NCBI RefSeq assembly: GCF_020731415.2
Contig: NZ_CP088276.1
Location: forward strand, 412,848 to 476,847
Direction: 5' to 3'
Source of the DNA: Phyllobacterium sp. T1293
GTDB taxonomy: Bacteria > Pseudomonadota > Alphaproteobacteria > Rhizobiales > Rhizobiaceae
DNA length: 64,000 nucleotides
In this document: one piece after another, positions 17,534 through 27,457 of the stretch
Position numbering within the stretch: the first letter of the stretch is position 1
Layout of the letters: the number at the start of each line of letters is the position of its first letter
Notes under the pieces: model-generated
What the model saw: only the letters and a program-made list of their open reading frames with translations
Database searches by the model: none
What the model was told of the DNA's origin: nothing
Position numbers and translations under genes: made by a program

Positions 17534-18799
17534 TTACAACGAGCCCGTGAAACGAGTGGATGAGTAAGGCGCTGGATCTGTAAATGTGTTCTCGCCCGTG
17601 ATCATCTCGGCCAGTAATCGTCCCGTCACCGGACCGAGCGTGAAGCCATGATGGTTGTGGCCAAATGCAAACCAAAGTCCCTTATGTCGCGCGCCGGGGC
17701 CAATGACAGGACGCATATCCGGAAGACAAGGACGCGAACCCATCCAGGGCGTAGTTTCAATGCGATGTCCGAGTGGAAGAATTTGCCTTGCGAGTGGTTC
17801 AGTTCGATCAAGCTGGATTGGCGTTGGTAGGCTGTCGCGCCGAGAAAATTCAATGCCTGTCGTCAATCGAATTCCCTGACTCATCGGTGCAAGCAGAAAG
17901 CCACCGTCAACGTCAACGAGTGGGTGGTTGAGTGAAATATTGGCGTTGGTATTAAAATGAACATGGTAGCCGCGTTTCATGAGAAGTGGAATCTTATAGC
18001 CGAGTGGCCGGAACACCGTATCAGACCACGGTCCCAACGCTACCACGACTTCAGGCGCCTCCACTTTGCCGCTGGCTGTGGGCATACTCCACCCACTGCT
18101 TGTTTGCTTGAGATCGCCAGCATCGCCATTTAGAAACAAACCGCCACGGTTTACGAAGAGGGTGGCAAAAGCTTTCACGATACCGCCAGGGTCGGGCACA
18201 GTGGCTGCATCAAGCCAATGTATGGCGCCGGTAAGAGTGTTGGAAAAATAGGGTTCGCGTTTCTGAAGTGCCTTCGTGTCAAGTACGTCATAGTTCAGGT
18301 CAAACCGATGGAGCGTCTCAGCAACGTTGCGCGCCTGTTCGAAAGTTCTTTCATTGCGATAAGCTTCAATCCAGCCGGTTTTACGCAATTGCTGCAATAC
18401 ACCTGCCTGGGACATCAGCATCTCGTGCTCGGTGACAGAGCGTTCGATCAGAGGCCACATATCAACTGCCGCCCGTGCTAGCGGATTTGGAGCGGATTCG
18501 CGCCAGAAGCGCCAGAGCCAAGGCGCAATGCGCGGTAGGTCGCGCCAATCGAAATGCACATCTGCGGAACGGTTCAGCCCATATCGCAGCAGCGTTGGCA
18601 GATCGCGTGGGACACCATAGGGGATGACGCTCGACCGCTCGATCAAGCCGGCATTGCCATAGCTGGTTTCTTCGCCGGCGCCCCGTCGGTCTACCAACAT
18701 CACCGTCCGTCCACGCTGCTGCAGGTGTAACGCCACCGAGACGCCGACAATGCCGGCGCCCAGAACGATAACTTCTTCGTTTTTTTCAACCTGAGACAT
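17534..18799 (-). CDS. FAD-dependent D-amino-acid dehydrogenase-like oxidoreductase (DAO family)
   Basis: A 421-residue flavoprotein with an N-terminal GxGxxG FAD motif (VIVLGAGIVGVSVALHLQQR), the DadA-type TSYGNAGLIERS block, and a C-terminal GHNHHGFTLGPVTGRLLAE closing motif. DadA-like enzymes oxidise D-amino acids to 2-oxo acids and ammonia. The ATG at 18799 follows AGGA by about seven bases, and an adjacent GTG at 18802 is the alternative. It is the last gene of a leftward operon with an M81 peptidase, an S12 hydrolase and a peptide transporter. A role in oxidising D-residues released from imported peptides is therefore reasonable inference. Confidence 0.88.
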   Translation of the reverse strand: MSQVEKNEEVIVLGAGIVGVSVALHLQQRGRTVMLVDRRGAGEETSYGNAGLIERSSVIPYGVPRDLPTLLRYGLNRSADVHFDWRDLPRIAPWLWRFWRESAPNPLARAAVDMWPLIERSVTEHEMLMSQAGVLQQLRKTGWIEAYRNERTFEQARNVAETLHRFDLNYDVLDTKALQKREPYFSNTLTGAIHWLDAATVPDPGGIVKAFATLFVNRGGLFLNGDAGDLKQTSSGWSMPTASGKVEAPEVVVALGPWSDTVFRPLGYKIPLLMKRGYHVHFNTNANISLNHPLVDVDGGFLLAPMSQGIRLTTGIEFSRRDSLPTPIQLDRTEPLARQILPLGHRIETTPWMGSRPCLPDMRPVIGPGARHKGLWFAFGHNHHGFTLGPVTGRLLAEMITGENTFTDPAPYSSTRFTGSL

Positions 18800-18815
18800 C
18801 ACGTATCCTGACAGG

Positions 18816-20306
18816 TCAAATCGTCATGTCGCGGTCGAGCGGAAAGATCGGGCGAGGGACGTTGCGATACGGCATTTTTCCATAGTCCATTGTGCATAGA
18901 GCGCCGCTGTCGCAGACAATAATTTTGCCAGCTATGGGTTCGAAGGCTGCCCGGAAATGCTGCATTGATTTTAAGCCCACCACACGATGAGCGCTGGGAT
19001 CGATACCGAAAGCGCGAAATTGCTGCAGATCACGCATCTGGGAGGGCTCAGTGACGACAAGGACTCTGATATCGTTGATCTGGACGACAGCGGTCAGGCC
19101 GAAGGTGAAGGCCAGGCCGCCCAGTTGTGGTCCATCGCCAATCAGTCTGCCATCGCTGAGGTGAAGCAATTTGGCTTTCACTTGCAGGGGTCCGCCACCA
19201 AAGCGCGGGTCCGTCTTGCCCCCGAGTGAAATCTGAACGGTATCGCCAACGGTTGCGTTGTGGAGCAGGCGAACGGTTTCAGGATCAACGATCGGGCCAA
19301 AACATGCTTCGCCAACGCCAACCTTCAGAAGGCTGCCAAGCAATGTTGTTGCATCGCCATAACCGCCCGCGCCGGGATTGTCAGCATAGTCGGCGATAAT
19401 CATTGGACGGTCGCCGCGATAGTGCAGGGCAATTTCGGCGGCTTCATCCACAGTATAAAAGGTATTCAACACGTCGAAACGGTTTTCCCATATCTGGTCA
19501 GCAATGCTCTCGGCGAAATGCTGATGTGGAGCAAGTTCGCCATGATATGTAACAAGCACTGTCGGGCCAACTTCAGGGATGTCCGCGTTGGGGAAAGCGC
19601 CGTTGATGCTGACCGCAAGCGCGCCGGGTGTCTGTTCATGAGCGCGGGCTGCGTCAATCCAGTCAACCATTGGGCCGACGTCTGTTCGTCCCGCATTGGC
19701 TTCCTCAAGCATCGGCCGGCGGACGAGAAATGTCTTAGGCTGGATTTCACCCATCATCGTGCGGTGAAGCAAATCCCCCGCATGCTGGGCAATATTGCGC
19801 ATGTCGATATGCGGATAGGTTTTGAACGAGATCAGAATGTTGGCATGTTCGCACATCTTCGCCGTGACATTAGCATGGGGATCCAGGGTAACGGCGATAG
19901 GCAAATCCGGTCCGACCACAGCGCGCAACCGGGCCAATAGTTCTCCTTCGCCATCAGGTGCGAAATCAGTCACCATAGCGCCATGCAGGCCGAGCAAAAT
20001 GCCATCCAGATCGTCTTTTCTTGCCATGGCAGCCCGCACAATAGCACCACCGATACGGTCGAAAGCATCGCGCGTCACGGGTCCAGCGGGTTCGGCTGAA
20101 GCACTTACAACGTGCTCCGTCTTCCAGTGGAATTTGCGAGCGATATCCATAAAGCCTGCAATCTCCGTATTGGCTACGCCCCGCGCAAGAATGGCGGCTT
20201 CACCGAAAAGAACGCCTTCTACTTCGAAGGCCTCATAATCGGTTTTTCGAACGTTGAAAGTGTTAGTCTCGTGGGCGAATTCGGCAGTCAGGACGCGAAA
20301 GGTCAT
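18816..20306 (-). CDS. M81 family metallopeptidase (MlrC-like), module A
   Basis: A 496-residue member of the MlrC/DUF1485 group. It shows the N-terminal AEFAHETNTFN, the central GLHGAMV and TLDPHANVTAKM blocks, and the metal-site DNPGAGGYGDATT region, then an MlrC C-terminal domain (GVGEACFGPIVDPETV, AFEPIAGKIIVCDSG). MlrC cleaves the linear tetrapeptide stage of microcystin breakdown, and most family members have unknown peptide or amide substrates. The ATG at 20306 has GGAGGAGA upstream; a longer TTG reading would overlap that ribosome site. No signal peptide is seen, so it acts in the cytoplasm on imported substrate. A second copy is at 37329-38795. Confidence 0.9.
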   Translation of the reverse strand: MTFRVLTAEFAHETNTFNVRKTDYEAFEVEGVLFGEAAILARGVANTEIAGFMDIARKFHWKTEHVVSASAEPAGPVTRDAFDRIGGAIVRAAMARKDDLDGILLGLHGAMVTDFAPDGEGELLARLRAVVGPDLPIAVTLDPHANVTAKMCEHANILISFKTYPHIDMRNIAQHAGDLLHRTMMGEIQPKTFLVRRPMLEEANAGRTDVGPMVDWIDAARAHEQTPGALAVSINGAFPNADIPEVGPTVLVTYHGELAPHQHFAESIADQIWENRFDVLNTFYTVDEAAEIALHYRGDRPMIIADYADNPGAGGYGDATTLLGSLLKVGVGEACFGPIVDPETVRLLHNATVGDTVQISLGGKTDPRFGGGPLQVKAKLLHLSDGRLIGDGPQLGGLAFTFGLTAVVQINDIRVLVVTEPSQMRDLQQFRAFGIDPSAHRVVGLKSMQHFRAAFEPIAGKIIVCDSGALCTMDYGKMPYRNVPRPIFPLDRDMTI

Positions 20307-20392
20307 GGTGGTCTCCTCCAAAGAGTCTTTTTGGTATTAAGTTGAGAATTGTAAAATGGTCAGATGGCCGATGCGGGAATGGGGGGTGACAA

Positions 20393-21763
20393 TTACGTTC
20401 TGCTGAAGCGCATTTCACTTACCCGTCCATCGTCATCGCGGCGAACAAACCAATGCATATGATAGGCGTATTCGGTTGGCAGGCTGTAATGGCGGACGTT
20501 TTCGCGAGGGTCGCAACCATGTTCTATCAATTGAAGTGAACTGTTCGCGCAGCTCACGCCACCGCTTGCAATAAGCTGGTCGAACCATCCATTGCCTGAC
20601 CAGGAATCCCAGGCTTCCGCCGTGAAGGCTTCTGGCGCGGGGCGGCCCGTCAGTATCGCGCGCAGCAGGATGCGATCGTTAATCGTTGACGCCTGATTGG
20701 TATCTTCTATCGGTGCATAGGGAGCCAAGGTTGGATCAATATACCCAGCAATGGTCTGGGCAATATGAGCGACACGAGCTTCCTGAAGGTTTGCCAAAAC
20801 TGCGACTGAAACACCCTGCGCTGGAAAGCGGGCAATCTCTGCCCGAAACCCGTCCCAAGTACCACCGTGTCTGATTTTGTGATGGCCGCGAATTTCAGCA
20901 TTTTCCCAACCGAGGGCATAATTGTTGAAGGCGGTATGACCATTCTTCAACAGACTTGCCTCGAACATGATTGATAAGAGTTCAGGAGACAGAACGCGTG
21001 GTGACTCCAGTTCGATCAACCAATGGGCAATATCGCGCGGTGAAAAATAGAGCCCACCGTCCGCTGTGCGAAGAAGCGTTGGCGCAGTCCAATGTCTGCT
21101 AGTTAGTTCACCGGTTTCGATACTATGACCAGCCGCGCGGTTTGGTACAATATTGAACCAACTGGCTTCGCGAGCAGTCGCCATGCCAATTGGCCGGAAC
21201 ACGCGATCCTTTAACAACTCGTAGTATGGCTGGCCGGTGATGCGCTCAATAATGATCCCCGCCAAGACGTAACCGATATTACTGTACTGATAACTTTCGC
21301 CGGGCTGAAAGACGAGTGGTGACAAGGCCGCCAGCGCAATCAACTGATCGCTGCTGTAATCCTGCCATATATTGATTGGAACGACACCGTCATCAATAGG
21401 GGTTGGTGCAAAGACCTCCCTGAAATTGCCCAAACCGCTCATCATCGAAAGCATCTGGCGAATGGTAATATCTGCCCAAGTGGCCGGCCCTTCAGGGATA
21501 TAGCGGGTAAGCGGATGGTCAAGTTCAATACGGCCATCTTGGGACAACAGCAAAATTGCAGTGGCGGTAAACATCTTGGCGGCGGATCCAGACTGGAAAA
21601 TAGTATCCGGCGTAACTGGAACCCTGTGTTCGATATTCGCCAGGCCGTAGCCTGAAAGGTGTACGATCTGTCCGCGATGGACAACCGCGACGCCAAGGCC
21701 TGGAATCTGCTGGCGGTCTATCTCCGACACAAGGTAGTCATTCAACGCAGTAACGAAACTCAC
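20393..21763 (-). CDS. Serine hydrolase, beta-lactamase-related S12 family (D-aminopeptidase/DD-peptidase-like)
   Basis: A 456-residue protein with the S12 catalytic elements: SxxK as SAAK (Ser near residue 60), YxN as YSN (in SYQYSNIGYVL) and a C-terminal HGG (KIRHGGTWDGF). A lipocalin-like tail of about 110 residues follows. Members include D-aminopeptidases, DD-carboxypeptidases and esterases. The GTG start at 21763 is chosen because GGAGG lies seven bases upstream, while the ATG at 21778 would put the ribosome site inside the gene. There is no signal peptide, which argues for a cytoplasmic enzyme acting on imported peptides. That supports a D-aminopeptidase-like role over a cell-wall role. 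Confidence 0.85.
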   Translation of the reverse strand: MSFVTALNDYLVSEIDRQQIPGLGVAVVHRGQIVHLSGYGLANIEHRVPVTPDTIFQSGSAAKMFTATAILLLSQDGRIELDHPLTRYIPEGPATWADITIRQMLSMMSGLGNFREVFAPTPIDDGVVPINIWQDYSSDQLIALAALSPLVFQPGESYQYSNIGYVLAGIIIERITGQPYYELLKDRVFRPIGMATAREASWFNIVPNRAAGHSIETGELTSRHWTAPTLLRTADGGLYFSPRDIAHWLIELESPRVLSPELLSIMFEASLLKNGHTAFNNYALGWENAEIRGHHKIRHGGTWDGFRAEIARFPAQGVSVAVLANLQEARVAHIAQTIAGYIDPTLAPYAPIEDTNQASTINDRILLRAILTGRPAPEAFTAEAWDSWSGNGWFDQLIASGGVSCANSSLQLIEHGCDPRENVRHYSLPTEYAYHMHWFVRRDDDGRVSEMRFSRT

Positions 21764-21820
21764 AGCACGTTCCTCCATAAAATATGCAACAGCTCGGGGT
21801 GGATTGGGATATTTGCCTGG

Positions 21821-22828
21821 CTATGGAACAGCCCTCTCGCGTGCATGTGCCCGCTGTGCGACGCCGGAAGCCATATCCTCCAACAGCGGGTGGTGGCAGG
21901 CCGCTTGGTGATGAGATGTGATCGCTTCAAGCGATGGCAGAGATGAGCGACAAAGATCGGAGGCACGCGGGCAACGAGCGGCGAAAGCGCATCCGACTGG
22001 CGGATTGTAACCACTAGGGATTTCCCCGGAAAGCCGCGTGATCGTACGTCTTTGACGCGGGTCCGGCTCAAAAGTGCTGTCAAGTAATGCGCGTGTGTAG
22101 GGATGCGCGGGCAACGCATCGCTCGGCATGATTTCAACAATACGACCAAGATACATCACAAGGATTTTGTCGCAAAAGTAGCGTACCAGACCGAGATCAT
22201 GCGAGATGAACAGATAGGTCAGACCAAGCGACTCACGTAGACGATTGAGTAACGCAACGATCTGTGCTTGCACCGAGACGTCAAGTGACGCGGTAGGCTC
22301 ATCAAGGACAACCAGAGAGGGGTTGAGCGCTAGAGCACGTGCGATGCCGATGCGCTGCTTTTGTCCCCCCGATAATTGGTGAGGGTAGCTATTCGTCAAT
22401 GCCGGGTTTAATCCTACCATCTCAAGCAGTGATGCTACTGTTGTATCCGCAGATTTGAGTTTTATCCCCTGAACTTTGAATGGCTCCAGAAGTGCATCGC
22501 GTACCCGGTATCGCGGGTCGATGGCGGAATAGGGGTCCTGAAACACCAGTTGCATACGTTGCCGCAAGCGACGCAAATCTCGCCGCGACAGTGTTGCCAT
22601 ATCCAGATCATCGAATTGAACCGATCCTTCGCTTGGTTGGATCAATCTCAAAACCAGACGCGCCAACGTGGACTTGCCGCAGCCGGATTCGCCCACAACG
22701 CCAACGATCTGCCCGCGCGCAAGCGTGAAGGAAACGTCACTGACGGCATGAAAAACTTGACGTTTTTGAAACAGCCCCGCATTCGTAAAGCGTCGGCTGA
22801 GGTGATCAACAACAAGAAGATCGCTCAT
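21821..22828 (-). CDS. Peptide ABC transporter ATPase, DppF type, module A
   Basis: A 335-residue ATPase with Walker A GESGCGKST, signature LSGGQKQRIGIARAL and Walker B LVVLDEPTASLD. The C-terminal oligopeptide extension has the Cys-bearing PVGCAFAARCPRA motif that often binds an iron-sulfur cluster in this family. Its ATG overlaps the stop of the DppD-type gene (ATGA). It forms the ATPase pair of the transporter encoded by 22825-25555. Confidence 0.94.
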   Translation of the reverse strand: MSDLLVVDHLSRRFTNAGLFQKRQVFHAVSDVSFTLARGQIVGVVGESGCGKSTLARLVLRLIQPSEGSVQFDDLDMATLSRRDLRRLRQRMQLVFQDPYSAIDPRYRVRDALLEPFKVQGIKLKSADTTVASLLEMVGLNPALTNSYPHQLSGGQKQRIGIARALALNPSLVVLDEPTASLDVSVQAQIVALLNRLRESLGLTYLFISHDLGLVRYFCDKILVMYLGRIVEIMPSDALPAHPYTRALLDSTFEPDPRQRRTITRLSGEIPSGYNPPVGCAFAARCPRASDLCRSSLPSLEAITSHHQAACHHPLLEDMASGVAQRAHARERAVP

Positions 22829-23778
22829 GCTACATCCGCCATGTGACAGGCAACACCATGATTGCCGGTGTCGATACGAAGTCTGGGAATTTCTGTAAGG
22901 CAGTTATCTGCAACGCGCGGACAACGGGGATTGTAGCGGCAGCCGATGGGTTGATCTGCCACGTTGGGGACCATGCCGGGAATGGGTTGCATGCTGCCGC
23001 GTATCATGTTCTGACGGGGGATGCAGTGGATCAACGCTTGGGTATAAGGGTGGCGGGCGTCTTCGAAGATTGCATTGACTTGTGCTTGTTCGATGACACG
23101 GCCGCAATACATCACCGCAACCCGATCGCATGTCTGGGCAACGACGCCCATATCGTGGGTAATGAGGATCATGGCTAATCCTCTGCGCTTCACCAACTCG
23201 ACAAGAATTTGAACAATCTGTGCCTGAACCGTTACATCAAGTGCGGTGGTTGGTTCGTCTGCCACCAGAAGTTCCGGATCTCCCGCCAAAGCCATGGCAA
23301 TCACGATCCGTTGTTTCATGCCGCCGGAGAGCTGGTGTGGATATAGGCCGTAGACCAGAGCCGGGTCGGGAATGCGAAGATCAGCCATCAGTTCCAGGCT
23401 TCGTGCTCGCGCGGCGCGGCGATCGAGCCCGAGATGCAGTCGTGCTGCTTGATCGATCTGCGGTCCAACCCGCGTCATCGCATCAAGTGATGTCATCGGA
23501 TTTTGAGTGATGAGTGCGATACGCCCGCCGCGATACCGTCGCAACTGTCGCTCGGGCAGCGCTACAAGCTCAGCGCCGTCGAAGCAGATACGGCCCGCCA
23601 CGATCCGCCCGCCGATGCGTGATAGAAGCCCCATAATGGCTGTCGCAGTCAACGACTTGCCGGAGCCCGATTCTCCAACAATGCCGAGGATTTCCCCTCG
23701 GTCAATACTGAAGGTAACATCGTCGACCGGAGAAAACACTCCGAACGCGATCTCAAGCTTTTCCACAATCAGAAGCAT
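22825..23778 (-). CDS. Peptide ABC transporter ATPase, DppD type, module A
   Basis: A 317-residue ATPase with Walker [10 protein letters not shown], signature [15 protein letters not shown] and Walker [15 protein letters not shown]-terminal Cys cluster appears as [12 protein letters not shown]. The second of two nearby ATGs (23778) is chosen because GGGAGG lies seven bases upstream. The first ATG at 23784 overlaps the preceding stop (ATGA) but sits only one base from that ribosome site. A much longer frame upstream is the opposite-phase shadow of the permease gene. Confidence 0.93.
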   Translation of the reverse strand: MLLIVEKLEIAFGVFSPVDDVTFSIDRGEILGIVGESGSGKSLTATAIMGLLSRIGGRIVAGRICFDGAELVALPERQLRRYRGGRIALITQNPMTSLDAMTRVGPQIDQAARLHLGLDRRAARARSLELMADLRIPDPALVYGLYPHQLSGGMKQRIVIAMALAGDPELLVADEPTTALDVTVQAQIVQILVELVKRRGLAMILITHDMGVVAQTCDRVAVMYCGRVIEQAQVNAIFEDARHPYTQALIHCIPRQNMIRGSMQPIPGMVPNVADQPIGCRYNPRCPRVADNCLTEIPRLRIDTGNHGVACHMADVA

Positions 23779-23780
23779 AA

Positions 23781-24632
23781 TCATGCCTCCCTTAGTTTTG
23801 TGCGGATATCCAGCGCGGTGATGATCGCGTCGCCGAACAGGTTGAGGAAGATGACCGTCAGAGCCACGGCAAGACCGGGCAACAATATCACCCAAGGCGC
23901 AATGAAGAGTTGAGCTGTGCCCGAACTCATCATTGCTCCCCAACTTGGTGTAGGCGGTTGAGCTCCTAGCCCAAAGAACCCCAAAGTCGCCTCGAGGATA
24001 ATTGCATCGCCTGTGGCCAGCATAGCGGCAACCAGTACCGGAGCCAGCGCATTCGGCAAGAGGTGCGCAAACAGGATATGGGTATGGCCAGCGCCCAGAT
24101 TGACGGTCGCCTCGACAAAAGTCTCGCCTTTCAACACCATGACCTGCGTACGCGTCAGCCGGGTGAACTGCGCAAGGTAGGCGATGGCGATAGCGAGCAC
24201 GACACCCTGTAATCCTGGCCCAATGATCGCAACAAGCATCAGCGCGATCAGGATTTCCGGAAAAGACCATGTCAAGTCGACGGCAATCATGACGGTGCGG
24301 TCAAGGACACCGCCGAAGTAACCGCACGCTGCACCCAGGATAAGGCCGGAAAGCACGGAAACGCCTATCGCCGTCACGCTGACGGACAGCGAAGTGCGGG
24401 CACCGGTAATCATGCGCGACAACACATCGCGTCCAAATTCATCCGTCCCCATAAGATGGGTGAGCGAAGGCGGCTGGTTCATGATGGTTAGATCTTGCTG
24501 ATCGTAGGGGTAGGGTGACAACCACGGGGCGAAGAGAGCGCCGCCTATGAGAAACAGAAGATAGAATCCGGCAACACTGCCTTTAACCGAGGTCATCGCC
24601 TTGAGGATTGGCATTGCGCGCGCTGTTCTCAT
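23781..24632 (-). CDS. Peptide ABC transporter permease, DppC type, module A
   Basis: A 283-residue inner-membrane permease with six hydrophobic segments, the N-terminal LMGTDEFGRDVLSRMI motif and an EAA loop (GETFVEATVNLGAGHTHILF). The start overlaps the end of the DppB-type gene by four bases. It pairs with that permease to form the transport channel. Confidence 0.93.
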   Translation of the reverse strand: MRTARAMPILKAMTSVKGSVAGFYLLFLIGGALFAPWLSPYPYDQQDLTIMNQPPSLTHLMGTDEFGRDVLSRMITGARTSLSVSVTAIGVSVLSGLILGAACGYFGGVLDRTVMIAVDLTWSFPEILIALMLVAIIGPGLQGVVLAIAIAYLAQFTRLTRTQVMVLKGETFVEATVNLGAGHTHILFAHLLPNALAPVLVAAMLATGDAIILEATLGFFGLGAQPPTPSWGAMMSSGTAQLFIAPWVILLPGLAVALTVIFLNLFGDAIITALDIRTKLREA

Positions 24633-25555
24633 GGCCGTGCCTCACGCTGGCGCGGGTCCATTCCGGCTTGAACGATGTCGCCGATGAGAGTGCCGAAAAT
24701 AACAGCCATGGCCAGCATCAGAAGACATGCTTGCACCAATGGATAATCACGCTGGTTCAGTGCGCGAATGAGCAGGGACCCGAGGCCAGGACGTGCGAAC
24801 ACATATTCAATGGTTACTGTTCCTCCAAGGATCCAGCCGATCCGCAGAGCAAGGATTGTGACAACCGGCACCAAGGCGTGGCGCAGGACATGGCGCAACT
24901 GGATAACCAAAGGCGAAACCCCCTTGGCGTGCAGCAGCATCACGAAATCCTGTCTTGCTGTCTCGATCATGGCAATGCGCGTCACCCTTGCCACCAGTGC
25001 AATACCGCCAACACCTGCGGCGATGACCGGCAAGATCAGCGAGGCCCACCCTCGTGCACCTGATATTGGTACCCAGCCAAGCCACACGGCAAAGATCAGG
25101 ATAAGTAGCAAGCCGAGCCAAAAACTTGGTACCGTCGAGCCAATCAAGATAAGGCCACTGATACCATCATCAAGCCGCGTACCGTGAAAACTTGCGGCAA
25201 TGACTCCGGCCGTGATGCCGGTCAGCGCCGAGAAGAGCAGTGCTGCGCCGCCCAGTTGCAGACTATATGGCAGATTCTGGGCGATGAGTGCGCCAACCGG
25301 ACGACCTTGAATGATTGATGTGCCAAGATCGCCGGCCACCAGTCGGCTCATCCATACGAAATATTGTTCGGCGAGGCTGCGATCTAGGCCGTATTTTGCG
25401 GCAATCTGAACCCGCTGTGCCGAGGAGGAGCCCGCCCGCATGAGATTGTCGATGGGGTTGCCCGGAACAAGATGGATAATCAGGAATACAACCACAGAGA
25501 CCACAAAGAAGACGGGCACAAGCAAAATGAGCCGCTTCATGATGAACAGAAACAT
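24629..25555 (-). CDS. Peptide ABC transporter permease, DppB type, module A
   Basis: A 308-residue permease starting MFLFIMKRLILLVPV, with the DppB HLVPGNPIDNLM and KYGLDRSLAEQYF blocks and an EAA loop (RQDFVMLLHAKGVSPLVI). It follows the binding-protein gene after only 22 bases, with GAGGA before the ATG. It is the first of four transporter-component genes downstream of the binding protein, all with short gaps or overlaps. Confidence 0.93.
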   Translation of the reverse strand: MFLFIMKRLILLVPVFFVVSVVVFLIIHLVPGNPIDNLMRAGSSSAQRVQIAAKYGLDRSLAEQYFVWMSRLVAGDLGTSIIQGRPVGALIAQNLPYSLQLGGAALLFSALTGITAGVIAASFHGTRLDDGISGLILIGSTVPSFWLGLLLILIFAVWLGWVPISGARGWASLILPVIAAGVGGIALVARVTRIAMIETARQDFVMLLHAKGVSPLVIQLRHVLRHALVPVVTILALRIGWILGGTVTIEYVFARPGLGSLLIRALNQRDYPLVQACLLMLAMAVIFGTLIGDIVQAGMDPRQREARP

Positions 25556-25577
25556 ATCGCGTCCTCGCTTGGCGTCG

Positions 25578-27167
25578 CTATTGCACGGTTTTCATGTCAA
25601 GGATGGTCGGCTGACCCAATTGTGGTCCGCGAATTCTTTCTGGGACTTCAAGCAAGTCTTTGTTGTAGGCGGTGTTCTGCGCCGATTCATGCAGAGGCGT
25701 GAACGTGAATTGGCTCAGCAGGTATTCCTGATACTTTTTGAAATTGGCCACCCGCTCATCCCAATTTTTCGACTGGAGCATGGCGATGTCGTGCAATTCC
25801 TCGGATTTCACGTCGTTCCACATAGCTGAGTTTGGAAAGGGGATCTTCTTGGCGCTGTAAAACCAGTCGAGGATATCAGCATTGTTCCAGTCATAATGGC
25901 TCACAACCAGTTCGTGCTCACCCTTACGGAGCTGGTCACGCAGGGTGGTGTTGTCAAAGGTCACGATTTCGGTTTCCATGCCCAAGGCTTTGAGTTGGGC
26001 TTGAACAATTTCAGCTGTGCGTTTGAACTCCGTTTCGGATCTCGTCCAAAGTTTGATGCTCAGCCGTTTCTTGTCTTTTGTCCGGACACCGTCGCTGCCA
26101 CTGGTCCAACCCGCCTGATCGAGCAGTTTTTTGGCCTTATCCAGATCATGGCGAATTTCGAACTGGGGATCGACTTTCGACTCCGCCAAAGAACTGATGA
26201 GAAACTGATGTGCCTCCTGTCCCGCGCCGCTGTATACGCTTTTGAGAACAGCGCTTTGGTCGATGGCCAGCGCCGTTGCCTGACGCATGATGACATCGGT
26301 GAAGGGGCCGGACTGGCTGTTGAAATTGAGATAGGTAACGCCAATTCCTGGCAGGTTACGAAAGCCGATTTGTTTTTCCTTTTGCAACTGGGGTAGGAAC
26401 TCGTTGGGGACACTCGAGAGCATCCCGACGCCTCCGGTCTTCAGTTCCAGAAAGGCTGTTGACGAGTCGGGAATTTCGCGCAGCGTCAATCGCTTGATGT
26501 GTGGTGCTCCGCGGTTTTCGGAAAGATCGCTACCCCAGGCATAATCTTCATTGGCGACAAGTACTGTCTCTTGGCCCACAACGAAGCTCTCCAGTTTGTA
26601 CGGACCGGTTCCGATTGCTTCTGTCACCCCGTAACTGTCCCCCGACGCCTCGTAAGACGTTGGTGATGGAATTCCCATGAACTGTTGCGCTAGGTTGAAG
26701 ATTAGATTTGGTTCTGGCCGCTTCATCACAAAGCGGACCGTGTAATCGTCAACAATCTCCACGTGATCGATAGCGGCGGTCATGTACTCGTTTGCGCTGC
26801 CTTTATATTTGCCTATCCACCAGACAATGGTGGCCGCATTGAAGGGTTCGCCGTCGTGGAATGTAACTCCCCGGCGCAACTTAAACGTCCAGTTCATGCC
26901 ATCTGTAGTTGTCTCCCAGGATTCTGCGAGATGCGGATGATAGGACTGGTCGTCGTCCTGCTCGACGAGGCGATCGTAAATCAAATTTGATACGAGACTG
27001 AGCAAAGTGGCGCGAATAGGATCCTGGTTCGGTGCTCCGGCTTCTGAGCTGCTAAGCACAATGACAGCCTCCGATTCCGCGGCCTGCGCGGGTAAACCTG
27101 ACCCCAGGCCGAGGCCGATACCCAGAGTTACGATGGATGAGGATGCAAGAAATTCGCGGCGGTTCAT
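25578..27167 (-). CDS. Substrate-binding protein, SBP_bac_5 family, Tat signal, module A
   Basis: A 529-residue precursor whose N-terminus MNRREFLASSSIVTLGIGLG contains a twin-arginine (RR-x-F-L) motif and a hydrophobic core ending PAQAAE. This suggests export in folded form through Tat rather than Sec. The family 5 binding domain follows (HLAESWETTTDGMNWTFKLR, MRQATALAIDQSAVLKSVY). The ATG at 27167 has AGGGGA upstream; a 15-residue longer reading from 27212 lacks one. It heads the module A operon and is divergent from an RpiR-type regulator 290 bases away. Confidence 0.92.
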   Translation of the reverse strand: MNRREFLASSSIVTLGIGLGLGSGLPAQAAESEAVIVLSSSEAGAPNQDPIRATLLSLVSNLIYDRLVEQDDDQSYHPHLAESWETTTDGMNWTFKLRRGVTFHDGEPFNAATIVWWIGKYKGSANEYMTAAIDHVEIVDDYTVRFVMKRPEPNLIFNLAQQFMGIPSPTSYEASGDSYGVTEAIGTGPYKLESFVVGQETVLVANEDYAWGSDLSENRGAPHIKRLTLREIPDSSTAFLELKTGGVGMLSSVPNEFLPQLQKEKQIGFRNLPGIGVTYLNFNSQSGPFTDVIMRQATALAIDQSAVLKSVYSGAGQEAHQFLISSLAESKVDPQFEIRHDLDKAKKLLDQAGWTSGSDGVRTKDKKRLSIKLWTRSETEFKRTAEIVQAQLKALGMETEIVTFDNTTLRDQLRKGEHELVVSHYDWNNADILDWFYSAKKIPFPNSAMWNDVKSEELHDIAMLQSKNWDERVANFKKYQEYLLSQFTFTPLHESAQNTAYNKDLLEVPERIRGPQLGQPTILDMKTVQ

Positions 27168-27457
27168 GTTTAATTCCCCTTTTATTATTTTTTCTTTCCA
27201 CCCCTGCCGCATCAGTTACGATCGTGAAGCATGGAGAGGGACCAATGGTGAATCAGATCTGACATCGGCAGTCGGTGACTTGCTGTTGGCTGCTTGTGGT
27301 GATGCGTGCAGTCGGGGCCCGGAAATGCGTCGCGGCACCCATTTTCACCATGCCTCCCAACATGGTGGAATAAAGCTAGAATGAAAGAAAACAAACGTCA
27401 ATTGCTATTTTGTTAGAAAACTGTCAATTTATACCATAGGATACCCAAGGGGAAAAA
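27168..27457. other. Divergent promoter region between module A binding protein and RpiR regulator
   Basis: This 290-base AT-rich stretch must hold the promoters of both divergent genes. GTCAATT occurs twice (27396-27402 and 27423-27429) close to the regulator start and could be part of an operator. No other clear motif or gene was found. Confidence 0.4.

Noticed and set aside
22825..24270. Long minus-strand reading of 481 codons including the DppD-type ATPase
   Set aside because: Its first about 160 codons are the out-of-phase shadow of the DppC-type gene; the true ATPase start is at 23778 or 23784.
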